Assembly (NCBI GenBank): GCA_019925795.1
Contig: CM034314.1
Location: 25,847,774-25,911,773 of the forward strand
Source: Dendrobium chrysotoxum
Taxonomy: Eukaryota; Streptophyta; Magnoliopsida; Asparagales; Orchidaceae
Reading direction: 5' to 3'
DNA length: 64,000 nucleotides
Shown here: one piece after another, positions 44,628-56,169 of the stretch
How positions within the stretch are numbered: position 1 is the first letter of the stretch
Layout of the letters: each line of letters begins with the position of its first letter
Notes under the pieces: model-generated
Told to the model about the DNA's origin: nothing
The model's database searches: none
Seen by the model: only the letters and a program-made list of their open reading frames with translations
Position numbers and translations under genes: made by a program

Positions 44628-44699
44628 AAGAGAGTTAACCGGGAGCTTTATTCAATTAAAGGGCTTATTACAAGGGGCTCCTTAAATCATCCTATACAA

Positions 44700-44712
44700 C
44701 CTCTATTTATAG
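44700..44712 (-). promoter_or_regulatory. TATA box of the LTR
   Basis: The minus strand reads CTATAAATAGAGG, a near-consensus plant TATA box, about 65 bp into the LTR. Confidence 0.55.
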
Positions 44713-44776
44713 AAACTTATACTAATGTGATGTCATGCAGGAATAACCTAATCCAAAATCGCACCAACACACAACA

Positions 44777-45227
44777 AATCTTATGATCCAATTCTTTGCC
44801 TAAAAAATTTCTCTTAAGGCCCGCACAAGAAGAATTTACTATGAAATATTCAAAAAATATTATAAATAAAAATATAATGTTTCAAAAAAATAATAAAAAA
44901 TATTATAAATAATATTTCAAAAAAAAGTAAAATATAATAAAAAAATTAAAATAATACGTTAACTCTACATAAAATAATAAAATAAATTAACCGAAATAAT
45001 CACAAAAATTATAAATAATACTTCAAATAATAAAATTAAATAATTTACATAATACTTCATCTATACAAATATTAATAAAAATTTATAAAATATAATTAAA
45101 ATTACTCTACAGATATTAAAAAAAAAATAATCAATTTACAAAGCCAATCTCTACCTTTCTCAGCGAATATACTTTTCGTAACATTTTTTTTTTCCTGTCC
45201 ATATCTTATTTAGTTGTAAAATAGGTA
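44777..45227. other. AT-rich intergenic stretch
   Basis: Low-complexity AAAATAATAAAAT-type sequence; nothing recognised. Confidence 0.5.
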
Positions 45228-45458
45228 TCTTATCCCGGCTTAACTAGGTTGGTGGGCGAGTATGATTGGGAACCCTCCAACTTATGTTCGATTCCCCTCT
45301 CATATAACGCGATCCCTTAAAGTGGGGAGAAAATAACTGTGGATCCAGCACCTGTGGGGTTGATTGCTGGTAGGCTCGCCGAGGGATTAGTTACGCCACC
45401 AAACACCTCCTACGGAGGTGGCAGCTAGCTGGTAGATTTCCCTGTTCCAAAAAAAAAA
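45228..45458 (+). mobile_element. tRNA-derived SINE
   Basis: About 230 bp with an A-box-like GGCTTAACTAGGTTGGTGGG near 45237, a B box GTTCGATTCCC at 45286-45296, a unique body and a terminal A10 tail at 45449-45458. The two boxes are spaced as in a tRNA head. Flanks GTATCTTA and CCATCTTTA may be a worn target duplication. Confidence 0.65.
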
Positions 45459-45744
45459 GCCATCTTTACTGCCACTTCATTTAAGTTTATTGGAATGTTA
45501 TATAACATTGTTTATTCCATTATAATTCAGATGAAGTAGAATGCTAAAAAAGTTATAACCTAAAACCAATATGGTATTTATGATTAACATTAGGACGAGC
45601 ACTAATTGCTAATGTTTGAACTATGTACTTCTGCGAGGTTTTTTTTAAAAAAAAAATCATTTTCCAAAGTTTCCTGTAGTTTAAAGTTCTAAATTAAGAT
45701 TGATAGGGTCCTTTTCAGCTATCCACCATTGCACTACCATAGAG

Positions 45745-45908
45745 GAAATTATTCTGTGCGGACACCAGACGTCGTCTAGAGGTGAATCAGAACGCGCCAC
45801 ATCATTTTTTATTGTGTACCGGTATTGTGTACCACTATATATCGAGTGACATGACACATTCTGATTTGCCTCCGGACGGTCCGGTAACCGCACAGAATAA
45901 TTTCTCCA
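45745..45908. mobile_element. 164-bp Mutator-type MITE
   Basis: Ends GAAATTATTCTGTGCGG and its complement ending TTTCTCCA. CATAGAG occurs on both sides (45738-45744, 45909-45915). The TIR matches the start of the MULEs at 29734 and 48454, and the centre has two TTGTGTACCR units. It is the smallest member of that family here. Confidence 0.7.
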
Positions 45909-45915
45909 CATAGAG

Positions 45916-46246
45916 AAAGAGAGAATATTTGATGTTGATTTCCCTTCTAGAAGATATCAAGGTTGATGTATTATGGATCTTTGCTTCAGCATAATAACAA
46001 GTAGAGATAACATAATATACATCCCATACATATAGCCGTAGTAAAACAAGGGGAAGAAGAGTAGAATGATGATAAGAGATAACCTAGCAGCTTGTAGAAC
46101 TTCCACACTGAAATCAAACAGAAATGCCCTTTACCAATAAGCTGGAGTAAAAGCTTGCTGATATCATCTTCGATATAAAAAAAAAATTATATTTTAATAG
46201 GATTACACACAAGTAGCATCCATAGAAGAGGTAGACATCCATCTCT
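45916..46246. other. 3' flank of the DUF674 gene
   Basis: AT-rich; no second gene seen. It may hold the 3' UTR of the DUF674 gene. Confidence 0.4.
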
Positions 46247-47083
46247 TTATTGACTGATCATGAATCTTTTTCTCTTCTTAGTGGGGGAGCAGATCACATC
46301 AGTAAGAACAGTGGATGACTCCAGCGAAGCTTCAAGAATAGCAAGTCCCTAAAATATTAAAACTTAATAACACTCATCAAATCATAATAGAAAAATTCAA
46401 AGCCTTTAATTAAAAATTAGTAATACCTCTTTTATGCCAACAACGACCTTTTTCAACTCGTACTTAGCACAATCCACTATGCCATAATTCTCAAAAATCT
46501 TCATAATTGACATCGTACATGGTGGCGTCACTATCAAATCGTCGGTAATCGTAAAGTAAAATCTCTCTCTCACAAATCCCTTAGTGCTCTCCCCTCTATC
46601 TTCAGTTCTAGAACTAGAAGAATGACTTGCGAATGGTACCACAAAGTCAACTTTGTCGGTCATCTCCAGCTTGCAGTTTGGGCATATCATATTCCTCAAA
46701 GTAGTTACCTTGCCTTTGCAAGAATTACAGAGATAGTATGTCGGTTCTTTAATGGCAGCAGTATCAAGAAGGAAAGGAGTCGCTAGATCAGAAATGAAAA
46801 CATTGGGACTAAGCAAAGAGGACTTAGCTCTGTTTGTGATGAAATAACCTTGGCCCAAGTTCTTGACGCTTTCATAAAGTTTTCCTAAAGATCCAATCTT
46901 AAATTGAGGGGAGAAAAGCTTAATTACAGTCCCTAATGGGAGCTTAAGAAGGCTGAATATGAAGTCTATAAACCCTTTTCCAGCACTGGCGCAGATTACT
47001 TTGGAGTTCTGAGGGTCGATGATAAGTTCGAGAATGGCTTTGGAATCCCAATCTTCCATGGCTGGAATGTTCAGCCAAGCCAA
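46247..47083 (-). CDS. DUF674 family protein, two exons
   Basis: Exon 1 is 47083-46427 (219 codons) and ends in a GTATTA donor. Exon 2 is 46348-46247 after an ATTTTAG acceptor, phase 0, ending FMISQ-stop. Total is about 252 residues. It opens MAWLNIPAMEDWDSKAILEL, then VICASAGKGFIDFIFSLLKL and PLGTVIKLF, the conserved DUF674 N-terminal block. GSLGKLYESVKNLG follows. A four-Cys pair, YLCNSCKGKV and ICPNCKLEM (residues about 117-140), looks metal-binding. Exon 2 starts GLAILEASLESSTVLTDV, the usual family ending. No membrane segment or signal peptide is evident. The family is plant-specific, often in tandem clusters, and its function is not established. Both frame and splice sites are intact, making this the best host-gene candidate in the window. 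Confidence 0.85.
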
Positions 47084-48453
47084 TAAAAAGTAAATTATAT
47101 TAATTTAAAAAAAAAGAAATTATAAACAACAAAGATGAAAACTTTAAAATAAATATAGGATTTAAAAAGTTTTTATCATTCTAAACAGCCAAAAACATGA
47201 CTAATTAAAATATTAATCCTAATACTTCTTAAAAATATGATCACTAAAGATATAACATAAATGAGTAGATGTTCTGTAAATATTTCTTTAATATTTACAG
47301 TTAAGAATGTATGAATAATGGCTCAATTTTCCTTATCGTTGCTGCAAGACGTAAAGAAAGACTATACTAAAGTTCAGACTTCTCGCAAAAATTTTAATCA
47401 TGAACGAATGCATGTTGTTAGAATTTTAAATATATATAAATTTTGATGCGGGATATAGATATTTAACATAAAGGAAAAAATAGCTTATATACAAACTCAG
47501 TTTACGCAGGGAACAAAAAAAATTTCAGCGATTATTGGGGAAGATTAGAAGGATCTTATCGCGGTTTAGTCGAAGAAGATAGAAGCGGTAGAGAAAGATC
47601 TTTACCTTCACGACCAGATGAGATGCAAGGCAGACGGTGAGCTGGGTGGGTGGGTTGTCGCCGGCCACCAGGCGGGATGCAAGAAGGTCCGGCGGGATGG
47701 AGGGAGGGCTTCGGCGAAGTGAGGTGCTTTGGAAGAGAAAACCTGTCATATAAGAGGAGAAGAATACGTTTTCATTTAAGGCAATAAATATTATAATTAT
47801 CGCTACCTACGGATCCAATTAGTCTATAGGAAACGGCGCGAGTTCATTGCCGTAACCAATGATTGATTACAAATGAAAATCGGAAAAATTATTACTGTAG
47901 ATGGCAATAGAGAGGGATAGATGACAATAGAGAGGGATACCAGGATATTTGAAGGAAAAAAGGAAGGTTAGGATATTCAGAAGGAAACTCAAATAATTTT
48001 TATAATAATAGTATATATAAATTTTCCAATATAAAATCATTAACATTGAGATTTTAATGATGAGATTATATAATTTGCAAATATTATAAATTCATAATAA
48101 ATGTTTAAATATACAAAATGAATATTAAATTGGTGCTGCAAAAATAATGACGATATCAAAGTATTTTTACGTGTACTAGTGCAAATTATGTCCCTGTCAA
48201 TTCATCACGGCAAAAAATCTAAAAGGTAATAATTCTTTAGATCATCCACGGCTTGTCTTTAACAAAGTAAAAAACAATTATGTCGGGACATAAAATTGTT
48301 AGTTGTAATAAACCCAAGCAGAAATGCATAGAAAATTGATGCCAAATTAGACGTGTAAGCCAATAACATCCTCTATCCTTTTCCATCTAGAAATATTTAG
48401 CCTCTTCGCTTTCTTGATTTTAAAACAAATAGTTGGCAAGCTCTCAATATTAT
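47084..48453. other. Intergenic, upstream of DUF674 gene
   Basis: No further gene recognised. A GC-rich patch at 47640-47720 (CGGCGGGATGG) with a short minus-strand open frame has no recognisable domain. Confidence 0.4.
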
Positions 48454-48894
48454 GAGAAATTATTTTGTGCGGACTCCAGATGTAGCTCTATGTCTGGACT
48501 CATACAATGCCGCCACGTGGTAGCCCGACGACCCGACTTGATGAAAAATTTAAAATCACGGCGTTTCAATGAAAAATTTAAAATCGAGTCATTTCACTTT
48601 AACGCGGCCTGTTGTTTCATGCGCTTCACATTTTCGACCGAAAGATCAACTTTTTTGCAGGAGATGTTCTTCATGGAAGCTATGGTTAAGGCCATATCTA
48701 TGTTCTCAAGAAAAAAAAATATACTTTATCATCAGATATGTTGATTCTATTTGTTCTGTAAATGGTTTATCTAATAGAGTTATTAGGATTTAGGTTTAGG
48801 GCTTATAACATTTGTGTGTTGCTATAAAATGTGGTTTCTTAGTTTTCTCAAAGATGCGTATTACAGAATCTATGTGAGAAATGAGTTTGTATAC

Positions 48895-49460
48895 TTTGTA
48901 CTCTTGTGTGTAGTTTCCGTGTACCATTATTATGTACTACTGTGATTTATTTTTCATTCGCATGATCAAGTTAATAGAACATTTTCAGTGATGTTTTTGT
49001 TCATTTTTAATACTTGTTACTACTGTATACTGTTGCTGTGTACCGTTGTGTACTATTTTTCATTCGCATGATCATGTTAATAAAATATTTTTAGTGATAT
49101 TTTTGATCATTTTCTATACTTGTTACTGTTGTGTACTACTATGTACTATTGTGTACCGCTGTATACCGTTGTTGTGTACCGCTGTGTACTACTATGTATT
49201 GCTATTGTGTATTGCTATGTACTTTTGTTTACTCCTATGATTTGTTCTATATTCACATGATCAAGTTCATAGAAAATTTTCAATGGTATTTTTTTTTATT
49301 TTCTATATTATTTTTCGCTATGTATCATTGCTGTGTAGTGCTATGATTTATTTCACTTGTATGATACAAGTTTATAAAAAATTTTTAGTGAAGCTTATGT
49401 TCATTTTCTATACTATTATGCTCTGTACTGCTCTGTGTCATTGCTGTATACTGTTATGTA
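48895..49460 (+). repeat. TGTGTACYRYTG array, left part of the decayed MULE
   Basis: Some 30 scattered copies (TTGTGTACCGCTG, CTATGTACTATTG and similar) upstream of the PMD gene. They are interspersed with three copies of a longer unit ending CATGATCAAGTT...TTTTCAGTG. Confidence 0.7.
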
Positions 49461-49509
49461 TAGTGAATTGTTCTTAGCCACTACATACAATTTTAGAGGG
49501 GTATGTTCC

Positions 49510-51990
49510 AAATATCACTTTTCATTGTAGAACTTCAACTTTCAAAGATGTTTGTATTTTTTGGTTAAAAGTTTTGGCCTAGATTTTGTGGACAGATTAA
49601 ACAAACAACACATAAATCAATTTTTGTTCATGCCTCATTTCCATCAGAATGTTCCCCTCGTATATATATTACTGTCATTATGGGATATCCAAAATCAATG
49701 CTTCATCATCAAGGGGCATAAGCTACCATTCACTGCAGATGAAGTTGCTCATATTATAGGATTGCCCAATAGAGGAGCTAAATTCAAATTGGGAAGTGCG
49801 AGAATAATTGTAAAATCTGCAACTAATGATAAACATGAGATGCACAATCTCAATGAATCAACTCCACCTACCCTTCTTGTGAAGATATTTATCATATTTT
49901 TGTTGTCCAACTTATTCTTTCCACCGTATAGCTATAGAACCCAGGCTAGTGTCGTTAGTGTAGCACATAATGTAGATCAAATTACATCTTACAACTGGGC
50001 ATCGTCCATTAGAGATTTCTTAGTGGGCGAGTTTGATGTGATTGCCAGAAAGTTTTCCTAAGGCAAAATACTAAGATATATAAATGGATTTATACATGTG
50101 CTAATTGTGAGTGCATCCAACATTTTAGAATCTTTATGGATTGTAAGAATTTATTGGCTAATAACCTTTGTGGATTATATACAAATTTGGTTTCTAGAGC
50201 ATAAGGGACGATGGTTAATGACTCCAGACCTCATTTTCATCGGTGGGATAGTGATATTATGTATAGCAATGTAGAGGTCTCAGAATTATTTATTGACCTT
50301 CAGGATGGACAGGTACACATGCTTCTTTCCACTTCATGCTGATGTAGGTAAGTTGATTTTGCTGTGAGGTCATTGTGACTAGAACAACCATACATATATT
50401 TCATACTTTCCAATGAGTCACCCAAGAAGAAAGAACACTATTATAGAATTCTCCCCCTCAATACCTTGAGAAAATATCCTCTCCACTTGATACCATCCTT
50501 TAACTTAAACTCCTAGGCCACCCCTTAATCATCTCTTCACCTTCCATCTCCCTTAAATCCCCCCCCCCCCCTCCAAGCCACCTGATTCATTCTCCTACGA
50601 AGGTTGCTTTTTAGCTTGTAGAAATAATCGATCCAAACCCTTAGAGCTTTCAACAAGCCATCACAGAGCTGACTGTACTATACAGATTTTTGTAGAATAG
50701 GTTGGACAAGGTTTAATCGATCGCTGGGCTTCTTGAAAGGAGAGTAATTGCATTGGAAAATCACGTATTCGAACAAAGGCAGCTAGAAAGGAAATTTTCT
50801 TCCATGGACAAGTTTTTACTGGATCACTTTCTTATGTACAAAACTTATCATATAGGAGAGCCTGCAGAATCATCCTCAAGGACCGTATCGGCTGTTAAAA
50901 TTGTCAATCCACCTATATTTGACATTATTAAGGAAGGCTCAATATATGTACATCCTCCAGCAAATATTCTTTCAATCGACATTGATGAGGATGACAATGT
51001 ATCAATTATAAATTTGATCATGTCATCAATCAAAAAGTTGCTAGCTCTTATGATGTAGTGAAAGATCAGGAAGATGATGAGGATGATGACTTTACCTCAA
51101 CCTGTAACACATGTATAGCATGTCGTGTGCAAGCAAGGTCTGACCAGAAGAAGAATTCGGTGAAGACCCCATACACCATTGGTCAGAAGGGGAAAATGGC
51201 CATATAAAAATAGTTAAAAAGCCTAAGCCTATGAAATAACTACTGGCATCAAGTGCGGCTATTGAGTAGATGAGGGAATAACCGCTGTTGCCAAACCAAC
51301 ACCAAAAAAGATAGAATTTCTCGGGAGGGAGATGATAACTAAAGAAATGACAGAATTCATAGACAGTTGTTTAGAAAAGTATACTAATCACTAAGTTTTA
51401 ATTATGTTGAAATTATTTTTTTAATATTGTGTGTCGCTGCGCTATGTACCATTATTGTATATCGCTTCTGTGTATTGCTGACCTCTATATTTTTTCAGGC
51501 CTGACACGAATTTTACTGCTAGGAATGTCATTATTTATAAAGGTCAAATTGACAAATTAATAACATACAAGTATCTCGATAACAACCATGTTGATGCTTT
51601 TGCCACATTGCTAGCTGAGAAGAACAAGCTTCACCTAGGCCTTTACCAACCATTCCTATTTATTTCTTGCCTTTATTGGATATGTCATCACTTATTACAC
51701 ATTTTGCATATATCTGTATATGATTATTTAGTCAAGTAATTTATTATTTTATTTGATTCATGCCAGTCATACTCAAAATATGCTGTAGATACCAAAATAT
51801 ATGTCAACCATATTAATAGAGATTCCTTAAGGGCTTTAAATTAGTTACTTTTACCTGTGATCAATAATATGCATTAGACCCTTTTGGTAGCAAACTTAAA
51901 GAACCAAGTTTGGCAGTTTTTTGGTTCCTTGCCCAACAAGGCTCATAAGGCCATGCTTCCTGAAATTGTGAGTCAAGATTTGATTTCCTA
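49510..51990 (+). pseudogene. PMD-Ulp1 fusion gene, decayed copy
   Basis: Homologous, exon by exon, to the gene at 33295-36668. The PMD is at 49552-50061 (FVDRLNKQHINQFLFMPHFH, FTADEVAHIIGLPNRGAKF, TSYNWASSIRDFLVGEFDV) with the first intron already lost or never present. A stop follows at KFS. Next comes the exon patch DSRPHFHRWDSDIMYSN (about 50230) and a coiled-coil-like exon (50753-51058). Ulp1 pieces follow: VIIYKGQIDKLITYKYLDNN (51530) and LVANLKNQVWQFFGSLPN (51884). The catalytic Asp position reads G (FFGSLPN; LYDSLPN in the other copy) and the Cys block is not found. The protease is dead. Confidence 0.8.
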
Positions 51991-53840
51991 CTACACTTTC
52001 ATCTTAAAATGTTTACTCCACAAGATTCAAATTAATATGAACTCAATATTTTGTCTAGATAAATTATCCTTATCAAGAAATAAAAGATTTTTTTGATGCT
52101 GACATATGATAATGGCCGGTCCAAACTGTCACTGGTGTGCCAACCCAAATAAACATCATTAATTGTGGTATGTTCATATGTAAATATATGGAGACTGCTA
52201 TCCAATAACATAGTGTCAACTGGGCTGAGCATAAAGACTGGCAAGATAAAATGCCTAAAATCAGGGCTCAACTAGCTTACGTTGTTCTTTTTACAATAAA
52301 AAAATAACTTTATATAAGTTATAGGCACATTCATTATTTATAGTTGTCATTTTATACATACATTCTTAATTTGTAGTTGTTATTTTGTATATACATTTCT
52401 TTATTCGTAGTTGTAATTATAAAAGAAGAATGTAGATATAAAAAGAGAAACATAGTTTTTGAGTAATACAGTTCTTAAGATAATTATTTGCATTCATATA
52501 TGTGGGAACTTCATAATACATCCGAACTGTACATAGTAGCATAGTAGTACACATCAGTACACATCAACGATACACATCAGTGATACGCAGTGAACGAAGT
52601 GGTACACATCGGTACACATTAATAGTATATAACATTGGTGCACAACATCGATACATTGTGGCACACAGTGGTACTCAGTGTCCAAATTTCAAAGAGATGA
52701 TGATTACTGCTCCATACGTAGCTATCGCACACGTTCATGTAGTTGAGTTTGTGGTAGACAACATCCAAACTGTGGCATAAACTCCTATTGTAAATCTTGC
52801 TAATTAGCCAGGTTTAGAAACTTCTTTTGCTTACCTCCATGCAACAACTTCTTTAATATTTTCTTATATAAGTCTATAATGAAGGCATCCTCAGTTGGAT
52901 CCCAAGGGTGATAAAGAATGACATTGTCTATATCACAAGGTGGCCTATCAACAACATTGAAACTGGCACCTTCTCTATTACATCGTAAGTGAGCACTAGC
53001 TAGGTGGTGATATTTCTAAAAATATTACTTTCCACACATCTCTAGCCTATAACATATAAGAAATTTTCTATTCTGTTGTCCTTTATTGCCAACACCTCTC
53101 CATACAAAATCTTGAGTATACAAACACAATGTTCATGCCATGTTTACACACAACATCAATATATTTTATTTGCCCTTGCAAGTTGCTCAAGTGGACAAAT
53201 AGAACATCTTGATATACATTCATATATCCTACTACTGGCGATGTCCATGAAGTCTTTCGTCGGTATATCTCGAGACTTCTCAGTATTCGACCAATGTAGT
53301 TGATAGAGCATAATCACGACGCTTATATCATAAAAAAGGAAGCTGCTAGAGTGAACTTATGATACACCTTAAATAGCTCAAATGCTACAACTACTGACCT
53401 TAAAGAGCTGAAAAGCTATAACCACCCACCTTAAATACCTGAAATGTTACAACAACCTCATTTAAATAACTAAAATTCTATAACTACCCACCATCAATAG
53501 TGATATATAGTAGTACATATTGATACATAGTGATGGTACATAATGGTACAAATACACAACAACGGCATACAGTGGTACACAACAATGGTATATAATAAAA
53601 ATATATAATAATAATATACAATAATAATCAATATAATTTTATAATACATAATATATTTTTATAATGAATTTTATGATACATAATATAATTTTATAATGAA
53701 TTTATCAAATACAGAATAAAATTTTACAATACACATTGTAATTTTATAATAAAATAATTACACATCATCCATATTGCTCTTATTCAATAATCCTCATCAT
53801 CAGTCTTATATATTCAGGTGTCAGCTGGTTGGTTGATGGC
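51991..53840. other. Interior of the decayed MULE, no intact gene
   Basis: TAC-repeat blocks in the complementary orientation at 52530-52680 (GTACACATCGGTACACATTA) and 53500-53600. A minus-strand patch near 52890-52960 reads DNVILYHPWDPTEDAFIIDL and could be a third coding remnant; I do not recognise it. Confidence 0.4.
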
Positions 53841-55262
53841 CTAATAATGTATTCCTCTGTGTAATATTCTGGTATGTTTGAGAACTTCACTTGACTCACT
53901 AGTGAACACTGTTCTGTTGTAGTGGCATGGTCGGCAGGTTCTTTTTTTTTTACCTTTTCTCTTCTCCCATTGACTATTCAATCTTGCAATAGAGATGCCT
54001 TTAGGCCTGTACTTCAGTAGGTCTTTAAATTTTTTAAACCCACCTTGTGTGCTACCTATAAACTTATTGTTCTTTCTCTTACCATCCAGGTTCAAGTCTA
54101 TATATTCAGCCATGTCATTCAATACAACCATTATATATTGTTCTGCCTCCTTATTCCCCTATATTCATGTGCTAATTTGATATGCAGATCTGCTAAGATG
54201 ATTTTTGAATATCATACCAATACATCTCTCCTGAGATGTAATGTCTTTCTTTCCTATACCTATGAACATGTGGCCAGCATAAATATCTTTTCTAGCTCTT
54301 ACTGACCATCTCAATAGCAGGTACTTCATAGGAATATTAACTATATCTAACTATCTTATAACTCTTATGTAGTGAGAATTTAGTAAACCCATCATGTCAA
54401 ACTTCCCATAGCTGCATTGAATGGTACCCTCATTTGTATCAAAATGAACAATCCAATGGATGAGATAATCAATCTTCTTGACGCTTTTAACAAAAAATGT
54501 TGATGAGTCACTTGAGGCATAATTTATCACATTCTGCTCACACCTTGCAAAAATTATTTTTAAAAAAATGAATATAATTTTCTTGAATAAAATCAAACAT
54601 TTTGCTTTAGTACTGGGCTACTTTTTATTACAGGTACTATTTTAGACTGGTTACATTTAAAATTTTCATCTTGTTCTTTCCGACGCAAAGTTATCATCAC
54701 CTTCTCTAAGCCTAAAAAATAATCAGTTGTAGAACTTGTTGGCTTTGAAATGCCATGGACTACATTATTAGTAGACTCACTATGCAGTGTTAAAAGAATG
54801 CCAATGTTAAAATAATTCTTATTGAATGTTGTTGACCACTTATTCCTAATCCTGTAAAGCTCCATCAAACCAATCATGGCTGTGGAGGCCCTCTTCAGTG
54901 ATCTTTTCAAACCAGGTTATCGCAAACTCTTCCTCAAAATCACACTTGCTTAAACACCTATAAGAAAAGCCTCTAACTTTAATATTGCTATTGAAGCACC
55001 ACACCTAGGATGGAGCCTTCTTAGTGATGTGTCATTGGCACAGCCTATGGCATGTTTGAGGTAATGCAATTTTTATTGCCTAAGCTATTGCCTGGTTCTA
55101 ATTAGTAAATATTATTATGGGATGTTTATCACCCATTATTCATATAAATATACTAAAAGATCATATAAATGATTCAATTGTTTCCTCTAATAGAATGCCA
55201 CTCCTAATAGAGTATTCTGTCAATGATTATTAACTCCAACAAATGATGCACAAATTTATATA
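53841..55262 (-). pseudogene. FAR1/MULE transposase, decayed
   Basis: Minus-strand pieces in family order: CASFVGVNNH (about 55250), then GDKHPIIIFTN-stop-NQAIA, where TDQ is expected so the catalytic Asp is Asn, IKIALPQTCHRLCQ (55060), CDFEEEFAITWFEKITEEGL (54930), RNKWSTTFNKNYFNIGILLT (54840), a SWIM zinc-finger remnant TIQCSYGKFDMMGLLNSH (54400) with two zinc ligands changed, and a basic tail (53841-54131). Several frameshifts and stops. The N-terminal FAR1 domain is not found upstream. Confidence 0.82.
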
Positions 55263-56169
55263 AAAATTGTGACTTCTTATAGTCAAAACATCTAGAATAA
55301 AGAGTAATGTAATATATTAAAAGTTGAATGGTGAAAATATCATAAAACCTAAGAAAGATACATTTTTATCTATCTCATTATAACTTGATTGGAATTGAAA
55401 TAAGAGATTAGTGTATAGAATTCTATAATTTGCTTTATGAAACCCTCTACTAGCCTGACAAAAGAATTAAGCTTTATGGCCCCTAAAATCCTGTCTCCTT
55501 ATTTTTTTCACTACTGTCTCTCTCTCTCCCCCCCCTTCTCTTCTCTTCTTCAATAATAGTTGAAGGGGGGGGGGGGGGGGGGGGGGGGGGCTATTTTTTA
55601 GAGAAATAGATTTAGATATTTATATATAAAAAATCATCTTTAATCTGGCACTGCAGTGCTCACTTCCATAGCGCCATAGTGCTCCACCAAATATTCTTGA
55701 TTTCTCTAACGCGAGAGCCCGACACTATTGTGTCACCCAATACTAAATTCCTCACACAAATCTAGTTCTCAAATAGAGTGGACATGCTCTGGTGCCAGCA
55801 TGGAGGCTCTACAAAGAGCATTTCTGCTACTTAGATTTTCTCTTCCCATTTGACCTCTTAAATTTATGTAATTTTAATTAGAAATTTAAGGGCTTAAAAT
55901 TAATAATTAAATCAAAATCGGTGAGGATTCAAACCAAATAAATTCAATTAGCTAGGCCCTAGAACAATAAATATTACATCCTCTCTTCCTTATAGAAAAT
56001 GCTATCCTCAAAATTTCTATTCAACTAAGTACATACAGAGTACTTAGAATAAATTAGGATATAGCTATCTTATCTTAGCTTCTTCTCTTGAGTTACCTCT
56101 CGATTTGACCTATGCTTCCATTAAACTTTAAACTTAGGGATTTGCTTATTTTTTAATCACCTCACATCA
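55263..56169. other. Junction zone between MULE and gypsy remnants
   Basis: Contains CT-rich and C-rich tracts, the G26 run and AT-rich sequence. No gene. Confidence 0.4.
55565..55590. repeat. G26 homopolymer
   Basis: 26 consecutive G on the plus strand, preceded 40 bp upstream by a C8 run. Could form a quadruplex or be an assembly weak point. Confidence 0.9.

Larger units (their letters stand above)
43278..44776 (-). mobile_element. Probable non-autonomous LTR retroelement
   Basis: The right LTR (44519-44776) starts TGTTGTGTGTTGG and ends ATAACA on the minus strand. A PBS-like TGGTGTAAGAAC (9 of 12 to the tRNA-iMet PBS) follows. At 43315 a second TGTTGTGTATTGG begins after a purine tract AAAGGTGGAGAG. 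It matches the right LTR for about 38 bp (GATTAGGTT shared) and then diverges, probably cut by another insertion. The 1.2 kb between is GC-rich, with no recognisable protein. Short open frames there are not conserved in any way I can see. Confidence 0.5.
44519..44776 (-). repeat. 5' LTR of the non-autonomous element
   Basis: TG...CA ends, a TATA box at 44700-44712, an AATAAAG signal near 44655 and a GA microsatellite, in the order expected on the minus strand. Confidence 0.6.
48454..55262. mobile_element. Decayed PMD-Ulp1/FAR1 Mutator-like element
   Basis: The left TIR begins GAGAAATTATTTTGTGCGGA at 48454 and continues with GTAGCTCTATGTCTGGACTC and GCCGCCACGTGG, the same terminus as 29734-29830. 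A PMD-Ulp1 pseudogene runs plus (49510-51990) and a FAR1 transposase pseudogene runs minus (55262-53841). This is the same convergent layout as the MULE at 31688 with left and right swapped. Spacers carry TGTGTACYRYTG arrays. I found no right TIR or 9-bp duplication. The element is probably truncated near 55.3-56 kb, where a G-run and gypsy fragment follow. Confidence 0.75.

Noticed and set aside
47525..47749. Minus-strand 74-codon frame upstream of the DUF674 gene
   Set aside because: Composition follows a GC-rich patch; no domain, and no splice link to the DUF674 exons.
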